From assembly GCF_016219575.1 (NCBI RefSeq), contig NZ_JACRMG010000020.1, positions 124,001-188,000 of the forward strand: a stretch of DNA of 64,000 bases. Direction: 5' to 3'. Both the position numbers and the translations under genes were made by a program. Below, piece by piece: positions 1-8,950 of the stretch. The DNA comes from Bradyrhizobium sp. (GTDB lineage Bacteria; Pseudomonadota; Alphaproteobacteria; Rhizobiales; Xanthobacteraceae). Every line of letters begins with the position of its first letter. The stretch's first letter is position 1. The notes below the pieces were generated by a model. The model was not told the DNA's origin. It saw only the letters and a list, made by a program, of their open reading frames with translations, and did no database searches.

Positions 1-652
1 GCCGCCGAGCCCGCAGGCGCTCGGCTGGTTCAAGCGCCCGATCAAGGACCTCGGCGACTTCAGGGGCATGAAGTGCCGCCAGACCGGCATCGTCGCCGAG
101 CTCTATTCCAAGATGGGCATGGCTGTCGTCAACATGCCCGGCGGCGAAATCCTCCCCGCGGCCGAGCGCGGCACCATCGACTGTGCCGAGTGGGTCGGCG
201 GCATCGAGGATTATCGGCTCGGGCTGCACACGGTGTGGAAGTATCACTACACGCCCGGCATGCACGAGAGCGCCTCGGTGGCGGAAATGGCCTTCAACAA
301 GGAGGTGTGGGACAGCCTGCCGGACCAGAACAGGGAAGCCATCAGGTCGGCATTGTCGGAAACCTTCCTGCGCTGGTGGGCGAGCTATCAGCGGCAGAAC
401 GCGGATGCGATTGCCGAATTCGCCGAGAAGCACAATGTGAAGCTCCTGACCACGCCGCCCGAGATCAACCAGGCCTTCCTCAAGACCTGGGATGAATTCG
501 CGGCCGCCGAGGCGGCGAAGAATCCCTTCTTCAAGAAGGTCTACGAATCCCAGCGGGCCTATGCCGCCAAGGTGGTGCCGGCCAAGCGCTTCATGTTCCC
601 GCCCTACGCTTTCCAGGCGGACTATTACTGGCCGCCCAAGGAAGGCAAGTAG
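1..652 (+). CDS. TRAP transporter substrate-binding protein, DctP family (5' part outside window)
   Basis: This is the C-terminal two thirds of a periplasmic solute receptor for a TRAP transporter; the reading frame is open from base 2, so the start and signal peptide lie outside the window. The visible protein has the typical DctP pattern of a 'DLGDFRGMKCR' strand followed by 'AERGTIDCAEWVGG', which forms part of the ligand pocket, and a long helical C-terminus. The mix of motifs resembles the TakP or mannitol/chloroaromatic group of TRAP receptors, which bind small carboxylates; the ligand itself cannot be read from sequence. The cognate membrane genes are probably dctQ and dctM just downstream, although these lie on the opposite strand and converge on this gene. 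A rho-independent terminator follows at 676-702. Confidence 0.9.
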   Translation, partial: PPSPQALGWFKRPIKDLGDFRGMKCRQTGIVAELYSKMGMAVVNMPGGEILPAAERGTIDCAEWVGGIEDYRLGLHTVWKYHYTPGMHESASVAEMAFNKEVWDSLPDQNREAIRSALSETFLRWWASYQRQNADAIAEFAEKHNVKLLTTPPEINQAFLKTWDEFAAAEAAKNPFFKKVYESQRAYAAKVVPAKRFMFPPYAFQADYYWPPKEGK

Positions 653-675
653 CAGCCGGGCAATGCCGGATCGAA

Positions 676-702
676 GGGCGGCGGCAACGCCGCCCCTTTT
701 TT
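676..702 (+). terminator. Rho-independent terminator after the TRAP receptor gene
   Basis: An 8-bp GC stem (676-683 with 688-695) closed by a GCAA tetraloop is followed by a run of six T. It begins about 23 bases after the stop codon of the binding-protein gene. Confidence 0.85.
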
Positions 703-721
703 CGAGAGGCGGCATCGGAAT

Positions 722-953
722 TCACCTCTCCCCGCCCTTTTGCGGGGAGAGGTCGACGCCGGAGCGCAGCGAAGGCGGCGGGTGAGGGGCAAGCCGAGAA
801 GCTTGCCGCACAACATCGCTTACCGAATCTTTGGCTCAAAAAATTCGAGTCGGAAGGATTGTTGTCGCGGAGCCGCCGCGCCAGGCCCCTCACCCAGATT
901 GCATTTCATGCCAATCCGACCTCTCCCCGCAAAGAGCGGGGAGAGGTGCTCCG
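722..953. repeat. Composite palindromic repeat (two identical hairpins in inverted arrangement)
   Basis: The gap between the convergent TRAP genes holds two hairpins with identical 12-bp arms, ACCTCTCCCCGC at 724-735 and 919-930 and the reverse complement at 742-753 and 936-947, with different loops. Between them lies a further inverted pair, GGGTGAGGGG near 780 and CCCCTCACCC near 888. The same units occur at 49440-49573. From memory, such CTCTCCCCGC elements are common between genes in Bradyrhizobium. No gene is seen from 653 to 988. Confidence 0.85.
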
Positions 954-988
954 AGCTGCCTCCTGCGATCCAACCAAAAGCCATCGCG

Positions 989-2524
989 CTACCGCACCAT
1001 GTGCGGCAGCCACAGCGCGATCTGCGGCCACACCAGCAGCATGATAAGGGCGATGACCTGGATCACCATGTAGTCGGCCATGCCCTTGTAGATCGTCGAG
1101 AGACTCCAGCTCGGCACGACGTTGCGCAGATAGTAGGCGGACATGGCCACCGGTGGACTCAAATAGGCGGTCTGCATGTTGACGGCGGTCAGCGCGCCGA
1201 ACCAGATCAGGAGGTCGAGCTTGCCGAGGCCGAGCTGGAGCTTTTCCACCACCGGCAGCGCGATCGGCAGGAACACCAGGATGATCACCGGCCATTCGAA
1301 CGGCCATCCCAGCACGAAGAAGATCGCCATGATGAGGGCGAGCTTCCACCAGTCGCCCAGGGGGACCGCGAGCAGATAGCTGGTGATCAGGTTGGCCGAG
1401 CCGAGCTTGGTGAAGACGGCGCCGAACACGGTCGAGGCCACCGCCAGGAACAGCACCATGGCCGACGTCACCATGGTGCCGATGCCGGCGTTCTTCAGCG
1501 ACTGCACGCTGAGCCGGCCGTACACCAGCGCCAGGACGCCGGCGCCGAACGCCCCGCAGGAGGCGGCCTCGGTTGGCGTCGCGAGCCCCCCGACAATGGT
1601 GCCGAGCGTGAAGCCGATCAGCGCGCTCAGCGGTGCGATGCCCAGCACCACGGCGCGGAAATAGGCGTTCTGGACATAGGCCCACGCCGCCAGCAGCGCC
1701 GGCAGCAGCGCCGTGACCGACAGATTGACGCGGCCGACCGGCACCGGCAGCGACGGGACACCGGCAAGTCCGAACACGAAGTCGGCAAGCAGATAGACCA
1801 TGGCCATGAGACAGAACAGCGCCAGGACCAGCACCGGAAATCCGACCTTCTCGGTGGTCATCTCCTGGTAGGCCGTCTCGCGCTCCTCCATCGTCATGGC
1901 CGGGCCGAGCTTGGGGTTCACGAAGCTTCGCACCAGCGTGTAGGCGATGTAACAGCCGGCGAGCAGGAAGCCGGGGCCGAACGCGGCCGAGTAGAGCAGA
2001 TTGACGGGAACGCCCATCACCGGGCCCATCACCACCAGCATGACGCTGGGCGGAATGAGAATCCCGAGCGTGCCGCCGGCCGCGATCGCGCCGGAAGACA
2101 GCCGGGCGTCGTAGCCGCTCTTGATCATCATTGGAGCTGCCATGATGCCGAGCACCGTGACGGCCGCGCCGACAATGCCCGTTGCCATGGCGAAGATGGT
2201 CGCCGTCAGGATGACGGCCAGGTAGAGCGAACCGCGCACCGGTGCGAGCAGGCTGCGCATGGCGCCGAACAGGCGCTCCATCAGTCCGGCCTGCTCGGTC
2301 ATGTAGCCCATGAAGATGAACAGCGGCACGGCCGGAAAGATCTCGTCCTTCATCGTGCCCCAGATCTGCAAATAGCTGAGGTTGAAGGTCTGCTCCCAGC
2401 CCAGTCCCAGGCCGCCGAACAGGATGGCGAGGAACAGCAGCGTGAAGGAGATCGGGAATCCGATGAAGATGACGGCGACCATGCCGACGAGCATGATGAG
2501 GCCGAGAAGCTCCGATTGGCTCAT
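989..2524 (-). CDS. dctM: TRAP transporter large permease subunit, DctM family
   Basis: This 511-residue polytopic inner-membrane protein is the ion-coupled channel subunit of a TRAP uptake system. It starts with 'MSQSELLGLIMLVGMV' and shows the family signatures 'PLFIFMGYMTEQAGL', 'GILIPPSVMLVVMGPVMGVP' and, near the C-terminus, 'GGLATPTEAASCGAFGAG'. At 511 residues it is longer than the usual 425-440, as in the mannitol/chloroaromatic branch of the family; a central insert around residues 225-300 accounts for the excess. The chosen ATG at 2524 has GAGG seven bases upstream and lies two bases after the dctQ stop, so the two genes are translationally coupled. An open frame continues upstream to 3136 but overlaps dctQ and is not plausible. 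Confidence 0.93.
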   Translation of the reverse strand: MSQSELLGLIMLVGMVAVIFIGFPISFTLLFLAILFGGLGLGWEQTFNLSYLQIWGTMKDEIFPAVPLFIFMGYMTEQAGLMERLFGAMRSLLAPVRGSLYLAVILTATIFAMATGIVGAAVTVLGIMAAPMMIKSGYDARLSSGAIAAGGTLGILIPPSVMLVVMGPVMGVPVNLLYSAAFGPGFLLAGCYIAYTLVRSFVNPKLGPAMTMEERETAYQEMTTEKVGFPVLVLALFCLMAMVYLLADFVFGLAGVPSLPVPVGRVNLSVTALLPALLAAWAYVQNAYFRAVVLGIAPLSALIGFTLGTIVGGLATPTEAASCGAFGAGVLALVYGRLSVQSLKNAGIGTMVTSAMVLFLAVASTVFGAVFTKLGSANLITSYLLAVPLGDWWKLALIMAIFFVLGWPFEWPVIILVFLPIALPVVEKLQLGLGKLDLLIWFGALTAVNMQTAYLSPPVAMSAYYLRNVVPSWSLSTIYKGMADYMVIQVIALIMLLVWPQIALWLPHMVR

Positions 2525-2526
2525 GT

Positions 2527-3111
2527 TCAGACCTCGATCTTCTCGTGCCTGGTCAGGAACTCGCCGGTGCGCCACGCCCACAGGCTCTTCATCAATTCGG
2601 AGATGCCCTGCAGGCCCAGCATGAAGGCGGTGAGCGGGATGACCCCGCGCAGCGGCCACAATATCGGCGTCCAGGCGCCGGAGCTCGAGCGCTCGTCGAT
2701 CGAGACCGAGTAGAAGAAGTCGTCGATGGAAATGTAGAACAGCACGGCCATCGTCGGCAGGAAGAACAGGATGAAGGCGAGGCTGTCGATCATGCCCTTG
2801 GTGCGGTCGGAAAACCCTTCCCACAGCATGTCGGTACGCACATGCGCTCCCTTGAGCAGCGCCAGCGCCGATCCCAGCATGAACAGCGCCGCATACGACA
2901 TGGTCGTCACGTCGAGCGCCCAGATGGTGGGGCTCTTGAGGAAGTAGCGGGCGAAGACCTCGTAGACGTTGGCGAACACCAGCGGAATGATGAAGAGCAC
3001 GAACAGGTGGCCGGTCCAGGTCGTGAACCTGTCGATGATGCGGATGACAGCCAGAAAGGACTGCGGCGGCAACGGTCTGGGCCTCGCCGCAGGCTCGTCT
3101 TGCGATTCCAT
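2527..3111 (-). CDS. dctQ: TRAP transporter small permease subunit, DctQ family
   Basis: This 194-residue protein has four predicted membrane segments (about residues 35-57, 70-90, 110-132 and 150-172), as expected for the DctQ subunit that pairs with DctM. The family feature 'EVFARYFLKSPTIWALDVTTM' region, with the conserved aromatic-rich stretch before the second segment, is present. The start at 3111 is preceded by a strong AGGGAGGAG ribosome-binding site. It is the first gene of the dctQM pair; the upstream region to 3400 is shared with the divergent TctC-family gene. Confidence 0.92.
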   Translation of the reverse strand: MESQDEPAARPRPLPPQSFLAVIRIIDRFTTWTGHLFVLFIIPLVFANVYEVFARYFLKSPTIWALDVTTMSYAALFMLGSALALLKGAHVRTDMLWEGFSDRTKGMIDSLAFILFFLPTMAVLFYISIDDFFYSVSIDERSSSGAWTPILWPLRGVIPLTAFMLGLQGISELMKSLWAWRTGEFLTRHEKIEV

Positions 3112-3400
3112 CGCTGCTCCTCCCTCGTACTGTCACGCACGTGGTTGCGCTCTGTCCGCTCGGTTCTTCTTGACGAGGGCGCCGGGCTTACCGAACTGCC
3201 CCCTTTGCCGGCTTGCGTGGCATTGTTGATCGCTGGCGCCGCCTTGGCAAGGCTGACCGGTTTCACCCGGGACGAAGCCGCGGCGAGCCCGGGCTCACGC
3301 GTGCAGTGCGCCATTGCGGCATAGCCTGACGTGGCGGGGACCGCGCCGGTTGATGGCGGCGCGATCCCGCGGCAGTATCGCCGATCGAGGAGAACGTCCG
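3112..3400. other. Divergent intergenic region, no gene seen
   Basis: These 289 bases separate the divergent dctQ and TctC-family genes and must hold both promoters. I see the ribosome-binding sites at each end but no convincing -35/-10 pair, operator palindrome or small gene. Confidence 0.5.
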
Positions 3401-4372
3401 ATGGTCTTTTTGCGTCGCTTCGTCATTGCTTGCTGCGCCGCCGTCCTGTTCGCTCCCGCCGCCGCGGCGCAGGATTATCCCGCCCGTCCGGTCAAGATCG
3501 TGGTGCCGTATCCGGCCGGCGGCTCCAACGACATCATCGCCCGCATCGTGGCGCAGAAGCTCGGCGAGCGCAGCGGGCTGAATTTTCTGGTCGAGAATCG
3601 CGGCGGCGCCGGCGGCAATGTCGGCGCGGAAGCCGTCGCGGGCAGCGAGCCCGACGGCTACACGCTGCTGCTGACGGCGCCGCCGCCGCTTACGATCAAT
3701 GCCGCGCTGTACAAGAACCTGCCGTTCGACCCCTCGAAGGCCTTTGCGCCGGTGGCGCTGATCGCCTCGGTGCCGATCGTGCTGGCGGTGCATCCCTCGC
3801 TCGGTGCAAAGGACGTCAAGGAGCTGGTTGCGCTCGCCAGGGCAAAGCCGGGCACGATCAATTTCGGCTCGTCGGGCATCGGCACGACCAATCATCTCGC
3901 CGGGGAACTGCTCAAGACGAAGACCGGCATCGACATCGTGCACGTCCCCTACAAGGGCGCCGCGCCCGCGATGAACGACCTGCTCGCCGGCCATATTCCG
4001 ATGATGTTCGACAACATCCCGGCCGTGCTGCCGCAGGTGCAGGGAAAGTCGATCAACGCCATCGCGGTGGCAGGCGCGAGCCGCGCCAGCGCACTGCCCG
4101 ACGTGCCGACCGTCGCCGAGCAGGGCGTCGCGGGCTTTGAAGCTTCCGCCTGGTTCGGCCTGGTCGCACCCGCCAAGACGCCGGCGCCCGTGCTTGCCAA
4201 ACTGCAGGCCGAGGTCGCCGCCGTCCTGCAACTACCCGACGTGAAGAAGCGCTTCGTCGAGTTGGGCGCCGAGCCCGGCACGGTGTCGGGCGAGGCCTTT
4301 GCAAAATTCCTCGCCGAGGAAACCGTGAAGTGGGGCGGCATCATCCGCGCTTCCGGCGCGACGGCGAACTAG
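3401..4372 (+). CDS. TctC/Bug-family periplasmic substrate-binding protein
   Basis: This 323-residue exported receptor belongs to the tripartite tricarboxylate transporter (Bug) family. The N-terminus 'MVFLRRFVIACCAAVLFAP' ending in 'AAAQ' is a signal peptide, and the mature part opens with 'YPARPVKIVVPYPAGG', the family hallmark, followed by 'VENRGGAGGNVG' and 'GYTLL'. The ATG at 3401 has GAGGAGA nine bases upstream; an in-frame ATG at 3314 would place the signal peptide internally. No TctA or TctB membrane genes are nearby, so this is an orphan receptor. It is followed after 43 bases by the amidohydrolase gene, suggesting cotranscription, but the ligand is unknown. Confidence 0.92.
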   Translation: MVFLRRFVIACCAAVLFAPAAAAQDYPARPVKIVVPYPAGGSNDIIARIVAQKLGERSGLNFLVENRGGAGGNVGAEAVAGSEPDGYTLLLTAPPPLTINAALYKNLPFDPSKAFAPVALIASVPIVLAVHPSLGAKDVKELVALARAKPGTINFGSSGIGTTNHLAGELLKTKTGIDIVHVPYKGAAPAMNDLLAGHIPMMFDNIPAVLPQVQGKSINAIAVAGASRASALPDVPTVAEQGVAGFEASAWFGLVAPAKTPAPVLAKLQAEVAAVLQLPDVKKRFVELGAEPGTVSGEAFAKFLAEETVKWGGIIRASGATAN

Positions 4373-4415
4373 GGCGGCCGACCCTGTCACCGCGCGACAA
4401 CAAGGGAAGTTTCAA

Positions 4416-5441
4416 GTGAAAGCCGTCTACACCGAACTCCATCGCTCCCACGATCCGCAATTCTTCCTCATCCGCGGCGTGGTCAGGCGCACGACCGAGC
4501 AGCCCGAGCGCGCCGACCGCCTGCTCGCCGGGCTCGCGGCGGGCAGGCACCAGCTGGTCGCGCCCGTCGTGTTCGGGCAGGGGCCGCGGACGCGCGTGCA
4601 CAGTCCCGAATATCTGGATTTTCTCGAAACCGCCTGGGACGCCTGGTCGGCGCTCGGCGATGCCGGGCCCGAGATGGTCGCCAACGTGCATCCGGTGCGT
4701 CATGCCGCGACATACCCCACGCACATCGTCGGCCGGCTGGGCTGGCACACCGCCGACACCGGCTGTCCGATCGGGCCGGGCACCTGGGCCGCCGCCTGCG
4801 CCGCCACCGACGTCGCGGCCACGGCGGCGCAGATGGTGATGGACGGCGAGGAGGCCGTCTACGCGCTGTGCCGGCCGCCCGGCCATCACGCTTTCCGCGA
4901 TGTCGCCGGCGGCTTCTGCTTTCTCAACAACAGCGCGGTGGCGGCGGCGCATCTGCGGCTCCGCCACGAGCGCGTCGCCATCCTCGACGTCGACGTCCAC
5001 CACGGCAACGGCACGCAGGGCATCTTTTACGAGCGGCCCGACGTCCTCACCGTTTCCATCCATGCCGATCCGGCGTTCTACTACCCTTACGTCTGGGGCT
5101 ATGCCCACGAGCGTGGCGAAGGCGCGGGCCTGGGGGCCAACCTCAACATTCCCCTGCCGCTCGGCACCAAGGACGACGGTTATCTCGCTGCGTTCGAAAC
5201 TGCGGCAAGGACCGTCCGTGCGTTTGCGCCCGGCGCGCTCGTGGTCGCGCTTGGGCTCGACGCCTCCGAGCACGATCCGCTGGCGGGTCTCGCCGTCACC
5301 ACCGACGGCTTCCGCCGCATCGGTGCCGCGATTGCGCGGCTAGGATTGCCGACCGTGCTGGTGCAGGAAGGCGGCTATCTCTCGGACATTCTCGGCGCCA
5401 ATCTGACGGCAATGCTGGCGGGATTCGAGGCGGCGCGCTGA
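4416..5441 (+). CDS. Histone deacetylase-family amidohydrolase (acetylpolyamine amidohydrolase type)
   Basis: This 341-residue cytoplasmic zinc hydrolase removes acetyl groups from acetylated amines; in bacteria this branch commonly acts on acetylpolyamines. It carries the 'CRPPGHHA' motif with paired histidines 157/158, zinc ligands in 'DVDVHHGNG' (Asp193, His195) and 'GLDASEHDP' (Asp282), and the 'QEGGY' segment with the catalytic tyrosine. Translation starts at a GTG with AAGGGAAG upstream. It follows the TctC-type receptor gene closely. The last 153 bases, including the stop codon, occur a second time at 9240-9392, on the far side of the MacAB-type module. Confidence 0.93.
   Translation: MKAVYTELHRSHDPQFFLIRGVVRRTTEQPERADRLLAGLAAGRHQLVAPVVFGQGPRTRVHSPEYLDFLETAWDAWSALGDAGPEMVANVHPVRHAATYPTHIVGRLGWHTADTGCPIGPGTWAAACAATDVAATAAQMVMDGEEAVYALCRPPGHHAFRDVAGGFCFLNNSAVAAAHLRLRHERVAILDVDVHHGNGTQGIFYERPDVLTVSIHADPAFYYPYVWGYAHERGEGAGLGANLNIPLPLGTKDDGYLAAFETAARTVRAFAPGALVVALGLDASEHDPLAGLAVTTDGFRRIGAAIARLGLPTVLVQEGGYLSDILGANLTAMLAGFEAAR
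5289..5441 (+). repeat. 153-bp direct repeat, left copy (3' end of amidohydrolase gene)
   Basis: This segment codes for the last 50 residues of the amidohydrolase and matches 9240-9392 without gaps and with about nine mismatches by eye. The two copies are in the same orientation and enclose the 3.8-kb MacAB-type module. Confidence 0.9.
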
Positions 5442-5516
5442 CGGGCAGGGCCGCGTCCCCGGGGCTGCAGGTCCGTGACATGGGAAGCTGACAAAGCCGG
5501 GTCGCCCGGTTCTTGC

Positions 5517-7619
5517 CTACTCGTAGCGCAGCGCTTCGATGGGATCGAGGCGGGCGGCCTTTCGAGCGGGGTAGTAGCCGAAGAATATGCCGACGGCTGC
5601 CGAGAACAGGAACCCTCCGGCTATCGCTCCCGGCGATATCGGCGCGGGCCAGCCGGTGAGGACGGAAATGGCGGCGGAAAATGCCGCGCCAATGATAATT
5701 CCGACGATGCCGCCGCTGACGCTGATGAATATCGCCTCGGCAAGAAACTGCAGCAGGACGTGCAATCTCCGGGCGCCAATCGCCATCCGCAGTCCGATCT
5801 CCCGCGTTCGCTCTGTCACCGAGACGAGCAGGATATTCATGATGCCGATGCCGCCGACCACAAGCGATATCGAAGCCACTGCGGCCAGGAGGAGCGCCAT
5901 GATGCGGCTGCTGCCTTCTGCGGTCTGCGCGATCTGACTGAGGTTACGAACGGAAAAATCGTTCATGCTCCCTGGCCGGATGCGGTGACGGCGCGCCAGG
6001 ATTTCGGTGGCCTGACTGATCGCTGCTTCAATGCTGGTCTGATCGACCGCCTGCACGTAGATCTGATTCACATACCCGGTCATGCGCGGTTGAAGCCCAT
6101 ATGGATTCGGCGGCGCCGGATAAATCCAGTTAATAGCAGTTTGCTGCTGGCTTGGGGCCGCTACGCCGATAATCTTGCGCTCGGCCGTTGTGAAGGGAAC
6201 CATGACCAGATCGTCCTGGTCCTGCCCAAAGGATGTCTGCCCCTTCGAGTCGAGAATTCCGATCACCCGCAACGACACGCCCTTCACCTGCACCATCGCG
6301 CCGATCGGGTTTTCAAAGGTGCCGAAGAGTTGCCGGCGCACGGTCTCACCAAGAACGGCAACAAGCGCCGAACTTCGCTCATCCTCCGGAGTGATCGCCC
6401 GCCCAGCGGCGATCTGCCAGTTCGTCATCGGAGGATAATTCGCGCTTACGCCCTGGATGCCGGCGGTCCAGTTCTGGTTCGCGAAGCGGATCAGCCCAGA
6501 CTGGCGGATGAGATAGCTCACTGCCCCGACGGCAGGCGCCTCCTGTCGGAGTGCCCGCACGTCGGCAACGGTCAGCGTCGAAGCGCTTCCGGAGCCGCCG
6601 CGAGCGCCCCCGCTCGTGGCGGCGCCCGGCAGAACAACCACGAGGTTCGTTCCAAGCCTTGCGATTTCCTTGCGGACCGCCTCGTTCGCTCCCTGGCCGA
6701 CAGATACCATGACGATCAATGCGGCGACGCCGATGAAGACCCCGAGCATTGTCAACGCGGAACGCATCTTGTTGCGCCAGATCGCCTCGGCCGCCGCCGT
6801 CATCACCATCCAGGCAAAGGGCCATGACGCGCCCGGCATTCCGATATGGGCCGGCGGTTCTCCGGGCTGGGTCAATTTTCCCCCTGCCTCGCTTGCTGGC
6901 CGGGGCGCCTTGTCGCGCCTTGTCCTCTTCACATCCGAGATGATCTGGCCGTCGCGCATGGTCAGCACGCGATCCGCAAAGGCAGCGACATCAGGCTCGT
7001 GGGTTACCACGATGATGGTGACACCTTGTTCGCGATTGAGCGAAGTGAGCGTCTGCATGATCTCATTGGAGGTGCGGGTATCGAGATTGCCCGTCGGCTC
7101 GTCCGCCAGCAGCAGGCTCGGCTGATTGATCAGGGCTCGAGCGATTGCAACGCGCTGCTGCTGCCCGCCGGACAGCTGGCCCGGCGTGTTGCGCTCCCGA
7201 TCGCGCAGCCCAAGCTTGTCCAGAACTGCGCGAGCCCGCGCGAAGCGAGCGCGGGCATGGCTTCGGCCGGACATCGCGTAGAGAAGCGGCAAGGCAACAT
7301 TGTCGATGGCGCTGGTGCGCGGCAACAGATTGAAGCTCTGGAATACGAAACCCAGCCGCTCGCTTCGAAGGCCGGCCAGATCCGGCTCCGCGAGCTGCGC
7401 GACATCGATGCCGTCGAACCAGTAACGACCGCTCGTAGGCCGATCGAGGCAACCAAGGATCGACATCAGCGTCGACTTGCCCGATCCGGACGCGCCCATG
7501 ATGGCGATGAACTCGCCGTGTTCGACGATCAGGTTTGCGTCGGAAAGCGCGCGAACATCTATATCGCCGACATGATATATTCGCGATACTCCTTCAATCC
7601 TGATGACCGGCTCTGCCAT
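5517..7619 (-). CDS. MacB-type ABC transporter, fused ATPase and permease
   Basis: This 700-residue inner-membrane protein is the energising part of a MacAB-type tripartite exporter. The N-terminal ATPase shows Walker A 'GASGSGKST' (42-50), 'LSGGQQQR' (149-156), Walker B 'LLLADEP' (169-175) and switch His207. The first membrane helix follows near residue 275, then a large periplasmic domain, and three C-terminal helices with the FtsX/MacB signature 'TERTREIGLRMAIGAR'. Family members export macrolides, enterotoxin, lipoproteins or siderophores, so the substrate is open. The gene lies 26 bases after the adaptor gene and is cotranscribed with it. No TolC-like outer-membrane gene is nearby. Base composition looks less GC-rich than the flanking genes. 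Confidence 0.92.
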   Translation of the reverse strand: MAEPVIRIEGVSRIYHVGDIDVRALSDANLIVEHGEFIAIMGASGSGKSTLMSILGCLDRPTSGRYWFDGIDVAQLAEPDLAGLRSERLGFVFQSFNLLPRTSAIDNVALPLLYAMSGRSHARARFARARAVLDKLGLRDRERNTPGQLSGGQQQRVAIARALINQPSLLLADEPTGNLDTRTSNEIMQTLTSLNREQGVTIIVVTHEPDVAAFADRVLTMRDGQIISDVKRTRRDKAPRPASEAGGKLTQPGEPPAHIGMPGASWPFAWMVMTAAAEAIWRNKMRSALTMLGVFIGVAALIVMVSVGQGANEAVRKEIARLGTNLVVVLPGAATSGGARGGSGSASTLTVADVRALRQEAPAVGAVSYLIRQSGLIRFANQNWTAGIQGVSANYPPMTNWQIAAGRAITPEDERSSALVAVLGETVRRQLFGTFENPIGAMVQVKGVSLRVIGILDSKGQTSFGQDQDDLVMVPFTTAERKIIGVAAPSQQQTAINWIYPAPPNPYGLQPRMTGYVNQIYVQAVDQTSIEAAISQATEILARRHRIRPGSMNDFSVRNLSQIAQTAEGSSRIMALLLAAVASISLVVGGIGIMNILLVSVTERTREIGLRMAIGARRLHVLLQFLAEAIFISVSGGIVGIIIGAAFSAAISVLTGWPAPISPGAIAGGFLFSAAVGIFFGYYPARKAARLDPIEALRYE

Positions 7620-7645
7620 GTCTTCAATCGCTGCGGCTGTTGTGA

Positions 7646-8917
7646 CTAGAGTCGTGGTGGCGGTACGTTGGAACGCGCCTTCGGCGAATTCCGTTGCTCC
7701 GCGACGATCACCCTGTCGTTGACCTTCAGGCCGCCTTGCACAATCTCCGTAAACTCGTCGTCATCGAGCCCGACGGTAACCTCGACCGGAATTGGTGAAC
7801 CGTCCCGGAGCACCCAAACGCGCGCTTGCCTGGTATCGCCTGGGAGGGTTCCGGACGGGACATAGCGTAAGGCCCGGTTCGGAACGCGGAGCACGTCGCT
7901 CCGCCTGTCGACGATGATCCTCGTCGCCGCCGTGAGGCCCGGCTTGAGCGCCAGATCAGGATTGTTGACGCTTATGACGACATCGTAAGTGATGACGTTC
8001 TGCACGGTTTGCGGGGACTGGCGGACCTGAGTTACCGCTCCTTCGAACAGACGTTTGGGATAGGCGTCCACGGTAAATGTCGCCTTGTCGCCCTTCTTGA
8101 TGCCGCCAATGTCGCTTTCGCTTACATTGGCGTCCACCTGCATCCTGGTGAGATCAGTCGCAATCAGGAACAATGTGGGAGTCTGGAAGCTCGCCGCGAC
8201 CGTCTGCCCGATGGTTACGGCGCGCGAAACGACCGTGCCATCGACCGGCGAGATGATGTTCGTATAATCGAGATTGACCTGTGCCGCAGCGAGCGCGGCC
8301 TGGCGCTGCTGGATGGTGGCTTCATCAAATGTAATTTGTGCCAGAGCCTGATCGTACACACTCTTTGCATTGTCGTAGGCGTCTTCCGACACGGCGCTTG
8401 TCTTGACGAGAGTTGCGAGGCGTCCCAAGTTGGTCTTGGCATAGGAGAGCGATGCCTTGTCCTTTTCCAGCTGTGCTTTCGCGATGGCGAGACTGGCCTT
8501 GGCTTGATCGACGATGCTCTGATACGGGCGTGGATCGATCTTGGCGCAAGTCTGTCCGCGTTTGACTTGCGTATTGTAGTCGCAGCTCAATTCCTGGATG
8601 ACGCCGGATACATAAGTCCCGACAATGATCGTCAGTTCTGGGTTGACCGAGCCCGTGGCGTTTATGCCGCGCGCAATGTCGCCGATCGCGACGGGCGCCG
8701 TCTCATATCCAACTGCACCGTCGCTGCCAGCCGACCACCAGGTGCCCAGGGATGCAGCGAGTAGCAGCGCCGCGATGCCTGCGAAAATCCAGCGCTTGAC
8801 GGCATGTTGTGGGTGTGCGCGTTGCTCCCCGATTGGGCACCGAGTCGACGGGCGCGGCACGTAGGGCAGAGCTTCCGTGCTTTCGGTTGTCGCCGCAGTG
8901 TCGGGCTGTATGTCCAT
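7646..8917 (-). CDS. Periplasmic adaptor (membrane fusion) protein, MacA/HlyD type
   Basis: This 423-residue protein links the MacB-type transporter to an outer-membrane channel. A 43-residue cytoplasmic leader precedes a membrane anchor ('WIFAGIAALLLAAS'), then a lipoyl/barrel half-motif ('GTYVSGVIQELSCDYN'), a long alpha-hairpin coiled coil around residues 110-200, the second lipoyl half ('IISPVDGTVVSRAV') and a beta-barrel domain. No ribosome-binding site precedes the ATG at 8917. Instead a TATAAT box ends six bases upstream, so the message is predicted to begin at the start codon itself. The alternative is a start further inside, just before the membrane anchor. Confidence 0.88.
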   Translation of the reverse strand: MDIQPDTAATTESTEALPYVPRPSTRCPIGEQRAHPQHAVKRWIFAGIAALLLAASLGTWWSAGSDGAVGYETAPVAIGDIARGINATGSVNPELTIIVGTYVSGVIQELSCDYNTQVKRGQTCAKIDPRPYQSIVDQAKASLAIAKAQLEKDKASLSYAKTNLGRLATLVKTSAVSEDAYDNAKSVYDQALAQITFDEATIQQRQAALAAAQVNLDYTNIISPVDGTVVSRAVTIGQTVAASFQTPTLFLIATDLTRMQVDANVSESDIGGIKKGDKATFTVDAYPKRLFEGAVTQVRQSPQTVQNVITYDVVISVNNPDLALKPGLTAATRIIVDRRSDVLRVPNRALRYVPSGTLPGDTRQARVWVLRDGSPIPVEVTVGLDDDEFTEIVQGGLKVNDRVIVAEQRNSPKARSNVPPPRL

Positions 8918-8923
8918 TTTCGT

Positions 8924-8929
8924 ATTATA
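8924..8929 (-). promoter_or_regulatory. -10 box (TATAAT) of the macA-like gene
   Basis: A consensus TATAAT reads on the minus strand. Counting seven bases from its end puts transcription start at 8917, the A of the predicted start codon. No good -35 hexamer is present at 16-18 bases, which fits an activator-dependent promoter. Confidence 0.65.
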
Positions 8930-8950
8930 GCTTTGACGGGGTCGAAATTG

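Noticed and set aside
740..2713. Long open frame on the plus strand opposite dctM
   Set aside because: Low-complexity His/Asp/Gln/Arg-rich translation with no domain; an antisense artefact of high-GC codon use over a clear DctM gene.
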